From assembly GCA_006226225.1 (NCBI GenBank), contig SBHI01000085.1, positions 1 to 38,296 on the forward strand: a stretch of 38,296 bases of DNA, written 5' to 3'. Within the stretch, counting starts at the first letter, position 1, and the number at the start of each line of letters is the position of its first letter. A program made the position numbers and the translations under genes. The DNA is from Alphaproteobacteria bacterium. Lineage in GTDB: Bacteria > Pseudomonadota > Alphaproteobacteria > Micavibrionales > CSBR16-224. Below, in pieces: positions 15,704 through 23,630 of this stretch. A model generated the notes under the pieces. It was not told the origin of the DNA. It saw only the letters and a list, made by a program, of their open reading frames with translations, and made no database searches.

Positions 15704-16408
15704 TTACCGGCACAGATTATCCTGACAGACCGGAACAGGTTGCGGACAATCCATTTCACAATGCTCGTATTCCGTGCGTGATGCCGCGCAGAAATCTTTG
15801 TGCTTTTGCGCGTATTCTTCCGCAAAGGCTTTGGCAATCGGTGTGCCGCAGTCACAACTGCCGCAATGCGTTACAATAGCCGTACAATCATCCGCCGTTT
15901 CACACAGCCGTGCCTCTGCCGGGATTTTCGTATGTTCACCGATGCCGACAAACTGTTCCAGCACCGCGATATCGCCCTGCGATTTCGCATGTTCCAGAGG
16001 TACGGTATTGCTGCACAGCGGCACCCAGAACAAATCGCCAAGCTTTCTAGTGCCAATCACCAAAAAGCTTTGCTGCGGAGGAAACACATCTCCCCAATAC
16101 GTATTATAAAGAATGGCGACTTTTTGTCCTTGTGCAACCCCCTTCCACGGTTTTCTGACAGTGAAGTCAAACACTCGCAAGTTTGATGTGTCTCCGCCTT
16201 TCATCGATAAATTATGCAATTTGAATGCTGCTTTTTCCCTGCGGGTCAGCTCACGCGATTCTGCTGCCGCACCTTCAAAAATGACCGGAACAGAGGCAAT
16301 ATTTTTCTCATTCAGGGGGGCGGCAGCACAGCTGAGTGCATAGGCTGACACAGCGCCGCTCAAGACAACAACCAGCGCAACAATCATGCAAAGAATTTTT
16401 TGAGACAT
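15704..16408 (-). CDS. exported protein: TIMP/NTR-like domain plus Cys-rich domain
   Basis: 234 residues from ATG 16406-16408. AAAGG seven bases upstream decides this over a TTG five codons earlier. A signal peptide (MSQKILCMIVALVVVLSGAV, cut near AYA-LSC) is followed by residues about 25-160 resembling a TIMP/netrin OB-fold: a Cys at the mature N-terminus, VPVIFEGAA, VFDFTVRKPWKGV, KVAILYNTYWGD, QQSFLVIGTR, VPLCSNT. Residues about 165-234 are a ten-Cys module (CETADDC, THCGSCDCG, KAFAEEYAQ, HCEMDC, NLCR) related to the small exported protein at 11836-12162. The TIMP-like assignment is by pattern only. It is convergent with the RimK gene with only 3 bases between the stops. Confidence 0.75.
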   Translation of the reverse strand: MSQKILCMIVALVVVLSGAVSAYALSCAAAPLNEKNIASVPVIFEGAAAESRELTRREKAAFKLHNLSMKGGDTSNLRVFDFTVRKPWKGVAQGQKVAILYNTYWGDVFPPQQSFLVIGTRKLGDLFWVPLCSNTVPLEHAKSQGDIAVLEQFVGIGEHTKIPAEARLCETADDCTAIVTHCGSCDCGTPIAKAFAEEYAQKHKDFCAASRTEYEHCEMDCPQPVPVCQDNLCR

Positions 16409-16458
16409 AGATAAACCTTTCAAAAAACATTCCTGCGTTATTTTAGGCGGAAAAACGA

Positions 16459-17304
16459 TCAGAACAAAGCACGAATAGCATCGGCGATCACCTGTATCGC
16501 CTTCACATTTTTATTTTCCATGCGAAAAATCATACAATGTTCATCATAAAAAACCGGCGCTCTTGGTACGCGCACGAGTTTTTTACGCGCCATCCCCGCA
16601 ACACGCGCGGGCAGAATTCCCGTGCCGCAGCCATTGGCCGTCAAATCCGCAATCACCTCAAGACTGCCGGAAAAAACAGTGCGTTCAAAAGACATGCCGC
16701 GTTTTTTTAAATCCTTCAGCAAGGACTGTGATTGCAGCAAATCGGGATCACAGATCAAAACGCCGGGATTTTTTTGCGCCCCTTTCTCGGGAAGCCATAA
16801 GGTCACTTCATCCTTACACAGCTGATGAATAATTAAATCCGGGTGCTGGGCGGGATTCACAACAACACCGATATCCGTTTTCATGCTGATCACATTTTCG
16901 GCCACCTTGCGGGACAAATCATGGCGGAGCGTAATATTCAAATGCGGATGTTTCGCCATCATCTCCGGCAAAAAACCCGACAGCAGCGCCAGTGCAACGG
17001 AGGGGTGACTACCGATGGAATAACTGCCGCGAATTTCATTCATTGATGCCTGCGCCTCGGCACGGATATCCTCCCATGACTGCAGCAGCATTTTCGCATG
17101 TGTTAGAAGCTGCTTGCCCGCCTGCGTTAAAGTCACGCCGCGTTTACTGCGCGTCAATAATGCCGCACCTGTTGCATGCTCAAGCCTTTGCATTGCCAGT
17201 GACAGTGAGGGCTGACTGATACCAAGACGTTCCGCGGCACGGGAAACATTCAGCGTATTGGCAACCTCGACAAAATAGGTCAGATCGGCGGGGGAAGGAA
17301 TCAT
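16459..17304 (-). CDS. LysR-family transcriptional regulator
   Basis: 281 residues. N-terminal winged helix: YFVEVANTLNVSRAAERLGISQPSLSLAMQRLEHATGAALLTRSKRGVTLT (10-60, shown as the family's helix-turn-helix signature). The substrate-binding domain follows, with YSIGSHPSVALALLSGFLPEM opening it and CGTGILPARVA near 230. It is divergent from the DOPA-dioxygenase-like gene, with 130 bases between the starts, the classical arrangement in which a LysR protein controls its neighbour and itself. The co-inducer is not predictable. Confidence 0.93.
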   Translation of the reverse strand: MIPSPADLTYFVEVANTLNVSRAAERLGISQPSLSLAMQRLEHATGAALLTRSKRGVTLTQAGKQLLTHAKMLLQSWEDIRAEAQASMNEIRGSYSIGSHPSVALALLSGFLPEMMAKHPHLNITLRHDLSRKVAENVISMKTDIGVVVNPAQHPDLIIHQLCKDEVTLWLPEKGAQKNPGVLICDPDLLQSQSLLKDLKKRGMSFERTVFSGSLEVIADLTANGCGTGILPARVAGMARKKLVRVPRAPVFYDEHCMIFRMENKNVKAIQVIADAIRALF

Positions 17305-17321
17305 AGTTTTTACCTATTACA

Positions 17322-17404
17322 ATTATAATAAATTGATATTATATCTATAAAATAAATCACGCTAGGATTTTCTTAGGCCGGATGAAAAACAAACCATAAT
17401 CCGG
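17322..17404. promoter_or_regulatory. LysR promoter and candidate operators in the divergent region
   Basis: Minus strand: TTTATA (17346-17351) and a perfect TATAAT (17322-17327), spaced by 18 bases, make a promoter for the LysR gene. An interrupted palindrome ATAAT-N8-ATTAT (17325-17342) overlaps the -10 and spacer region, where LysR autorepression sites normally sit. A second inverted repeat CCGGAT-N15-ATCCGG (17378-17383 with 17399-17404) lies nearer the dioxygenase gene. Sites are proposed from symmetry only. Confidence 0.45.
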
Positions 17405-17434
17405 ACAACCCACAAGGAACCAAGGAGAAAAGCT

Positions 17435-17863
17435 ATGTGTGGAGATTACTTTAACCTGAATGCAGGACGCAGTTTCAACGAACCCGAACAGACGGTTTCG
17501 GCCTACCACCTGCATATCTACTTTGAACCGGGCACAGATGCCGAACAAAACGCGCTGGATATTGCGCAGGAACTAAAACAGCGCTTTCCGCAAGCTGTCA
17601 CAGACGCGCACCGCGTCGGCAAAGTAGGGCCGCATAGCCAAGCCAATATCGGTGTCACAATTACACCGGAAAGCTTTGGCGACGTCGTATCCTTTCTGCA
17701 GCTGAACCGGAAAGATTTGTCCATTCTGGTTCACCCGCGTACGGGCGATGAATGGGTCGACCATAAGGATGCAGCGATGTGGATCGGCCCTCCGGTCGGT
17801 TTCAATGAAAAATTCTTTGAATCTCTGCGTCCGAAAATCAAGAATGGCCCGTCAAGAGGCTGA
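17435..17863 (+). CDS. DOPA 4,5-dioxygenase family protein
   Basis: 142 residues. The family hallmark YHLHIYFEPGT is at 24-34 (metal-type His pair). A second conserved block HSQANIGVTITPESFGDVVSFLQLNR follows, shown in part, and ILVHPRTGDEWVDHKDAAMWIG carries further His residues. Characterised relatives are non-haem iron enzymes that cleave the catechol ring of DOPA in betalain-producing fungi. Small bacterial members may act on other catechols. AAGGAG lies eight bases before the ATG. The divergent LysR gene probably regulates it, and a hairpin terminator follows, so it is a single-gene unit. Confidence 0.88.
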   Translation: MCGDYFNLNAGRSFNEPEQTVSAYHLHIYFEPGTDAEQNALDIAQELKQRFPQAVTDAHRVGKVGPHSQANIGVTITPESFGDVVSFLQLNRKDLSILVHPRTGDEWVDHKDAAMWIGPPVGFNEKFFESLRPKIKNGPSRG

Positions 17864-17884
17864 AGAATAACGAAAAAAATATTG

Positions 17885-17920
17885 CGGCGGGGTCAGGCAT
17901 GATCTCGCCGTTTCTTTTTT
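17885..17920 (+). terminator. rho-independent terminator of the dioxygenase gene
   Basis: Stem CGGCGGGGTC (17885-17894) with GATCTCGCCG (17901-17910), ten pairs including two G-T wobbles and a six-base loop, followed by TTTCTTTTTT. It lies 21 bases after the stop codon and before the convergent end of the large surface-protein gene. Confidence 0.8.
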
Positions 17921-17934
17921 ATAAACATCTGTGA

Positions 17935-20900
17935 TTAACCACCTTCAACCTCCTGCAACAAAGCCTCTTTTAGAATATCGCTCTGTTTCTGGTAATAATC
18001 GGCAATATCCGAAAGCTGCTGCGTGGTACTGCGCATATAGGCAATTTGTTCCTGTAGCTTGCCTGCATCGGTATTTTCCTGTCCAGCATCCTGCTGCGAT
18101 GGCTGGCTGCCATAGAGTGCCTGAAACAATCTGTTATGCACCAGACGATCAGGGAGCGAGTTCTGGGGCGCATCACTTTCCGTTTGTTCCGGTACGCTGC
18201 CGGATTCCGTCCGTTGGAAAGCGGCATTCTGAGGCTGCACCTTTTCCAGCGCGTCGTTTTGCGCGTCCGGCATTACATCCTGCCCGTTAATATTATCGCG
18301 AATTTGCTGTGACAAACCGTCTGTGCCGTAGAATGCCTGCAAAAAACCGTCACGGGAATGATCCGTTGCCTGCCGGATCAATTCGCTCTCTCCACCAAAA
18401 AGATCGGGACGTAAATTATTGTGCAAATAATCCAGCAAACCGAAATAGCGGCCATCCTGCCCGCTACCTATATTATCAAGGCCGTCTGTGCTGCCCGGCC
18501 GCGCATCTGTTGTAGAGTCGTCCGCCGGAATAAAGCCGTTAAACTCGATTTCATCAAGAACATTCATCACAAAAGCTTGATCGAAAAAGCCGCCATTGCC
18601 GTCACTGACCCTGATTGTCACATTGTGATTAGTCTGTGTTTCAAAATCGACCGTATCCATCAGACGCAGCATATTGCCCGCAATCGTGAATTTCCCGTCA
18701 GGATCACTTTGAATGCTGTAAGTAAAGCTGTCACCCGGCAAGTCGGCATCTGTTGCCGACAATGTGGCGATATCTTTGCCCACCGCCGTCAGCTCCGGCA
18801 AATCGGTGCCGGACAGCATCACCGCTGTCGGAAAATCATTGACCGGATTAATCGTCAGGGGTTTGGTATTGACGATACTGGTATAACCGCTTGTATCCGA
18901 AACGGTAAAATCGAAACTGTCCGCTGTCACTTCACTGCCGTCATGCGTGTAAAGCAAGCGTCCCGCATCAATATCGGTTTGCGTGAACATTCCGCCGACA
19001 CCGCGTGCTTCTCCCGCATCCAAGGTGCCGTTACTATTGGCATCCACGAATAATGTGCCGGTATCCGGTGCATCCGTTACGGTATAAATAATATGACCGC
19101 CGTAAACGATCTGCGTATCTGTCTGGTAAAATGTATTCGGGCTGAAATGGTTGCGGTATTCCGCCGCAACCCATGCGCCGCTGGTCGTACCTTCATAAAC
19201 GCGCAGATTATCATACAGCCCATCGTAATACACATTGTTACGACTGCCATCAAAACTTGTTGCCTCTGATCCGTCACCTATAAAGGCGTAACGCGTCCCA
19301 TCACCCAAACTAGCACCGCCATGTGAATTGGCATCGCGCGCCACTTCCGCACCATCGACATAAAGAATTTTATCCGTACCATCATAAACGGCGGCAATAT
19401 GATGCCAATTGCCATCATTCACCGTCACGCCAGTCGAGTAAAAGTCATCAATGCCAAACCCAGTCCCAGCGGTTGAAAAGCCGACCCGCCCATCACCGTG
19501 AATAAAAACATTAAAAAATTCGCTACGGTCAAAATCGATCAATGACCAGTTCTCACTTAAGCTGGTACCATTAACCGTTGTATTCACCCAGCCGCTCACA
19601 GAAATCTGCGGTAAGGAGTTATTGCCGGACAGGCCGTAATCCAGCGCGATATATTCGGAATTGTTAAATTCCGCCCCACTACCGAAGGCCCCTGCCACCT
19701 GATTACTACTGTCAAAACCGTTGCGCCCAAAGCCGTTATGCGCCCCTTGCGAGCTATCACTGATTTCAACATCAAAATCGCTTTCAAAATGCCAGACACC
19801 GCCATATTCATTGCGCCATGTTGTCGTCTGATTGGTCTCGGACGCGGCTGCATTGCCGTAATAGATATAAAAAATCGTATCCTCTGCGGCTTTCAAATCG
19901 CCACGCGTATAAAGCTGCATGCTTTGCGTGCCCGTATTGAAGGCCACCAGTTCACGGTCAAGCTTGGTCAAACCATCCGCGCCGGTGACAACAATATCCG
20001 ATCCGTCGGCTTTCACATTTCCCCAGAAATCCGCACCAAAGCCGGATTCCGTTAACAGCAGGGCAAAATCATCCAGATCGGCATCGACCAGATCATGGTC
20101 AACGGTAATTTTTTGACGGTATATCCAATTATTATCATACCATGCCGCATCATAGGAAAGCTGCGCATTGGTGATTGCCGTAATCGCCCCCTCATCCGCC
20201 GATGTTGTCGTCAGCGTATCCAGTGCCGGGCTGATCTCGATATCAGCGGTATGCGGGCCGGTGACATTTTCGGCATCACTAACAGTAAAGGAAAAACTAT
20301 CCGTACTATTCGCACCCGCACCATGTGTATAGCTGATATTGCCATCCAGAATATCCTGCTGTGTAAAACTATCACCCAGAGATAACGCTCCGCCGCTTAA
20401 AAACAGCGTACCATTGGACGGCAGTGCCGTCAGTTCGTAAACCAGTCCACCGTCAGGGTCATTAATATCCGTTGCGGTCAACACATCCGTTGTTAAAACA
20501 AGACTGCCGCCCTGCCCCAGCACAGCAGTACCCGTTGTCACCTGCGGTGGGCCTTTAATCCATTTATCAACGATATAATCATTGATGTCGCTGACTTCCT
20601 GCGCGGTCAGCGCATGATTCCATGACCAAAACTCACCGATACTCCCCTGAAAATAGGAGCCCGATCCCAGATTGGCATCGCCAACGGGAGTTTGGCTGTC
20701 ATTGGAATGTCCGATCGTCACATTACCGCTATGCGATCCCAACGTGTCCACCCGCGTCAGAACCTGCGCAGGCCCGCCATTCAGACTGACGGAAAAAGTG
20801 CGGTTATTGATATCAGCATCAGTTGCATCATGGACTGCCGTCACGTAATAGACCGTATTCGGAGCCACCGCCCCCAGATTAACCGATTTATAGCGGTCTG

Positions 20901-21405
20901 CCGCCGCCCAATAACTTTCCCCCCATGTGTAGACGTATAAATCGCCGCCGACCATAATGATATTATAACCGTTTGAGCCGCCGCCCTGTTCATACAGCAT
21001 TTGCGTGCCGCTGACATCTGCGCCGGTTTCAAACACCATTGCAAAAGACTTTTCGCTGTAGCTGCCGGTATTGATTTCCGTCGCATTGGCAATATCAAGA
21101 TAATCGGATGCGCCGTCAAAAAGGATACCGCCTCTGCCGCCAAAAGCCGTATCTTCAAAAGCCGGACGGCTGCCGCCGCTGCCCGTCGCATCATAATTAT
21201 TGCCGCTGTCATCATCCCAGACATCAATCAAGGCACCATCTGCGGGCTGATCATTCGTCAGTCCGTCACCGTCAACATCCAGCGCATCGAAATGAAAAAT
21301 CGTATTGGCAATCACAGGGAAAGAGGCATCAAGCAGCACACGCTGTTCCAGCGCCATCAGCGTCATTTTTGACGTTTTTGCCTTTTTCTCCTTCCCCAAA
21401 AACAT
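17935..21405 (-). CDS. large LamG/cadherin-like surface protein with LEPR-XLL-type N-terminus
   Basis: 1156 residues, no ordinary signal peptide. The N-terminus MFLGKEKKAKTSKMTLMALE leads into QRVLLDA; LEQRVLLDA at 19-27 resembles the LEPR-XLL motif found at the start of very large bacterial repeat proteins. Order of parts: LamG-like jelly roll (about 35-285; FDGASDYLDI, GSIGEFWSW), CSPG/cadherin-like repeat (about 288-393), DUF2341 (about 420-525; WIYRQKITVDH, IYYGNAAASE), second LamG (about 530-755; WHHIAAVYDGT), rest of a CSPG-like repeat (about 770-855), cadherin-like repeat (857-952), and a 200-residue Gln/Asp-rich tail with two FLQAFYG-type motifs. EF-hand-like loops (DVDGDGLTND, DANSNGTLDAGE) suggest calcium binding. 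No RTX nonapeptides. It lies 95 bases downstream of the exporter genes on the same strand. GGAG sits only one base from the ATG, an odd spacing. Confidence 0.85.
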   Translation of the reverse strand: MFLGKEKKAKTSKMTLMALEQRVLLDASFPVIANTIFHFDALDVDGDGLTNDQPADGALIDVWDDDSGNNYDATGSGGSRPAFEDTAFGGRGGILFDGASDYLDIANATEINTGSYSEKSFAMVFETGADVSGTQMLYEQGGGSNGYNIIMVGGDLYVYTWGESYWAAADRYKSVNLGAVAPNTVYYVTAVHDATDADINNRTFSVSLNGGPAQVLTRVDTLGSHSGNVTIGHSNDSQTPVGDANLGSGSYFQGSIGEFWSWNHALTAQEVSDINDYIVDKWIKGPPQVTTGTAVLGQGGSLVLTTDVLTATDINDPDGGLVYELTALPSNGTLFLSGGALSLGDSFTQQDILDGNISYTHGAGANSTDSFSFTVSDAENVTGPHTADIEISPALDTLTTTSADEGAITAITNAQLSYDAAWYDNNWIYRQKITVDHDLVDADLDDFALLLTESGFGADFWGNVKADGSDIVVTGADGLTKLDRELVAFNTGTQSMQLYTRGDLKAAEDTIFYIYYGNAAASETNQTTTWRNEYGGVWHFESDFDVEISDSSQGAHNGFGRNGFDSSNQVAGAFGSGAEFNNSEYIALDYGLSGNNSLPQISVSGWVNTTVNGTSLSENWSLIDFDRSEFFNVFIHGDGRVGFSTAGTGFGIDDFYSTGVTVNDGNWHHIAAVYDGTDKILYVDGAEVARDANSHGGASLGDGTRYAFIGDGSEATSFDGSRNNVYYDGLYDNLRVYEGTTSGAWVAAEYRNHFSPNTFYQTDTQIVYGGHIIYTVTDAPDTGTLFVDANSNGTLDAGEARGVGGMFTQTDIDAGRLLYTHDGSEVTADSFDFTVSDTSGYTSIVNTKPLTINPVNDFPTAVMLSGTDLPELTAVGKDIATLSATDADLPGDSFTYSIQSDPDGKFTIAGNMLRLMDTVDFETQTNHNVTIRVSDGNGGFFDQAFVMNVLDEIEFNGFIPADDSTTDARPGSTDGLDNIGSGQDGRYFGLLDYLHNNLRPDLFGGESELIRQATDHSRDGFLQAFYGTDGLSQQIRDNINGQDVMPDAQNDALEKVQPQNAAFQRTESGSVPEQTESDAPQNSLPDRLVHNRLFQALYGSQPSQQDAGQENTDAGKLQEQIAYMRSTTQQLSDIADYYQKQSDILKEALLQEVEGG

Positions 21406-21500
21406 ACTCCTTTTTGGACGGAATACCCTTTATCTATTTTAACATGAGCAAAGTTAACGCAGGTTTAATTTACCTTTTTTTATAAATAGTTACGAAGATA

Positions 21501-23627
21501 TCAAAACGCAGCTTCTCTTTCCCAGAATGCCGCCAGACGCTGCCAGTATCTCCAGATCATGCTTTCAGCAGAGCTTTCAAGATGCACAACGCCGCGCACA
21601 ACATGCGGGTTTGGCAAAAAATCTTTCATATCCGCCTCAACGGAGAACTGCGCGTCATAAAGCCCGTAACGTGCCGTTAGGCTTGTTTTCCCGGGCACGC
21701 CATCGGTCGGGATACTGCCGCCGAAGGTGGCCGAAAGCTCCGGCCACAACAGGGCATCACTGCTGCTGTCTGCCAGCTTTTCCAACCGTACAGGAAAAGC
21801 TGAGGGAAAATCCGTATCAGGATAAAACTGCCCCATGCCGGAGAGATAGTTTTTTTCTCTTTTATTTTCATGTATATAGCCGCTAACTCTTAAGCTGTCG
21901 GGCTGCACCAATACTCCCAGACGCTGCGCAGGACTGATCCAGCGCCCCTGATGCAGCTCTGTTGCCACATCACTCACTATACCGGATATATCCGCTGTCA
22001 TTACCAGCCGTTGCTGCTGTTCGCGTAAACCGGACAATCTTTGCGCAGCAGCAGCCAGTTTTTCCGTCAATGGCTCCTGTTCGGGATGGTCGCGGGCAAG
22101 GATTTGCTGCTGATCCCGCAATCTCTGCAGTGATTGATAGTCCAGCTCTGCCAGGGTAATTTGCTGCTGTAATTGTGGTGATTCAATCACCGCCAGAATA
22201 TCCCCTTTTTCAACCTGTTGTCCTGCCGTCATATTGAACGTCGTCAGCTTTCCGGCAACCGGCGCATACAGATCCGTATAAGAGGCGCTATGCAGCACCG
22301 CAGGAATACTGACCGTATGTGTCCGCGGCAATGCCGCCACCATGAATATGCCGATTATCACACAGATGCAGATCAAAGCGCGGAGGGAACGGTATGATTT
22401 TCCTCTCCCTCGCCACCAGACAGTCATTTCCCGCCAGATCGGCAAAGCGATAAACCATGCAATTTCAACAACCATCAAAAAGATATTCAAGGGCGGAAAG
22501 AACAGTGCAAAAACCACCCAGGCAATCCCCAGAAACAGAAACAAGCGGTAGACCCAGAGCGCAAAACCGAAACATTGAAAGAAGCGCCGCTGCCGTAAAG
22601 AGAGATTCTCCGGCATATCATCCTGCCAGCCCCATAAAAACCGTCGCAAGCGCCATTTTGCCCAAAGACAGGTGCGGTCTTGCAGGTTTTCAATGCCCAG
22701 CGCATCGGACAGCAGGTAATAGCCGTCAAACTTCATCAACGGATTTAAATTCACCAGCAAGCTACCTGTCAGAGAAACCAGCGCGACAAAGAAGGCAGTA
22801 CTTTTGCCCAGCCCTGCGGGAAGAACATGCCACAACAATAAGGCGATGGCGGCAAGGCTGATTTCCGTCAGCACGCCTGCCGCAGCAATCACGACACGCT
22901 TGCGCCTGTCGGTCAGCGCCCACGCCCCCGTTGTCTCCGTATACAGAACCGGGTACAGCACAATAAATGCGACACCGATCACCGGCACCTTGACCCCGTA
23001 TTTTGTCGCCGCGTAGGCATGCCCCAATTCGTGCAATGTTTTGACAAACACCGTTGTCAGCACAATCAGTACCGCCCCTTCCCAATTCAAGATATTTTGA
23101 AAGCTGTGCAGGAATTCATCCATACGCTGAAAGGTCATCAACAACCCTGCCGCCAGTAAAAGCAACATCATCAGCAGAAAAGTCTTCGACAAGAACGGCC
23201 GCACAATGGGCAGACTTCGCTCCAGAAAATTTTGTGGTTTAAAAAGCGGAAGTGTTACAAAAAGATAACCATGCAACGCACTCTTCCAAAAGGGTTTTTC
23301 CGCAAGCTGCGCACGACGCCCATGCTGCGCCGATGCTTGCGGTGTCGCCCCTTGCACCAGTTGGTTTTGCACAAGAAAACCCGACAAGTCCCGCACCGTT
23401 TCCGTATCAATCGTCAGCGTTGTTTCCGCATTCACAGCGCGGACAAGATCATCAGCCTGGCCGCAATCCGCCAAACGGCGCAGGCATTCAAACGCCGTCC
23501 ACCCAATCTTATAAAAGCGATGCGCCAGCGGGTCGTAAATCACCCAATGCGGCGCGCCATCCGTACCTGATGCGGTTCTGTCGATTTGCAAATCTTCCCG
23601 CAACAACGGTAAATCGCGTTTTGCCAT
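21501..23627 (-). CDS. PqqD-like domain / M50 zinc metalloprotease / HlyD-like adaptor fusion
   Basis: 708 residues. Residues about 10-92 look like a PqqD-type winged helix (HWVIYDPLAHRFYKIGWTAF; VRDLSGFLVQNQLVQ), the fold that also serves as RiPP recognition element. Membrane helices from about 148 carry HELGH at 199-203 and NLNPLMKFDGYY at 293-304, the zinc-binding His pair, Glu and third-ligand Asp301 of site-2-protease-like M50 enzymes. From about 418 a further membrane helix leads to a periplasmic HlyD-like part: lipoyl half YAPVAGKLTTFNMTAGQQVEKGDILAV (452-478, given as one motif in shortened form YAPVAGKL...EKGDIL), hairpin helices (485-540), second lipoyl half (ADISGIVSDV). GGGAG lies nine bases before the ATG, which follows the previous stop by 3 bases. 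Probably the inner-membrane core of an exporter. Confidence 0.85.
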   Translation of the reverse strand: MAKRDLPLLREDLQIDRTASGTDGAPHWVIYDPLAHRFYKIGWTAFECLRRLADCGQADDLVRAVNAETTLTIDTETVRDLSGFLVQNQLVQGATPQASAQHGRRAQLAEKPFWKSALHGYLFVTLPLFKPQNFLERSLPIVRPFLSKTFLLMMLLLLAAGLLMTFQRMDEFLHSFQNILNWEGAVLIVLTTVFVKTLHELGHAYAATKYGVKVPVIGVAFIVLYPVLYTETTGAWALTDRRKRVVIAAAGVLTEISLAAIALLLWHVLPAGLGKSTAFFVALVSLTGSLLVNLNPLMKFDGYYLLSDALGIENLQDRTCLWAKWRLRRFLWGWQDDMPENLSLRQRRFFQCFGFALWVYRLFLFLGIAWVVFALFFPPLNIFLMVVEIAWFIALPIWREMTVWWRGRGKSYRSLRALICICVIIGIFMVAALPRTHTVSIPAVLHSASYTDLYAPVAGKLTTFNMTAGQQVEKGDILAVIESPQLQQQITLAELDYQSLQRLRDQQQILARDHPEQEPLTEKLAAAAQRLSGLREQQQRLVMTADISGIVSDVATELHQGRWISPAQRLGVLVQPDSLRVSGYIHENKREKNYLSGMGQFYPDTDFPSAFPVRLEKLADSSSDALLWPELSATFGGSIPTDGVPGKTSLTARYGLYDAQFSVEADMKDFLPNPHVVRGVVHLESSAESMIWRYWQRLAAFWEREAAF

Positions 23628-23630
23628 CTT

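Noticed and set aside
17935..21405. RTX-type type I secretion substrate
   Set aside because: No GGxGxDxxx nonapeptide series and no ABC transporter gene; the isolated GSGQDGRYFG is not a repeat.
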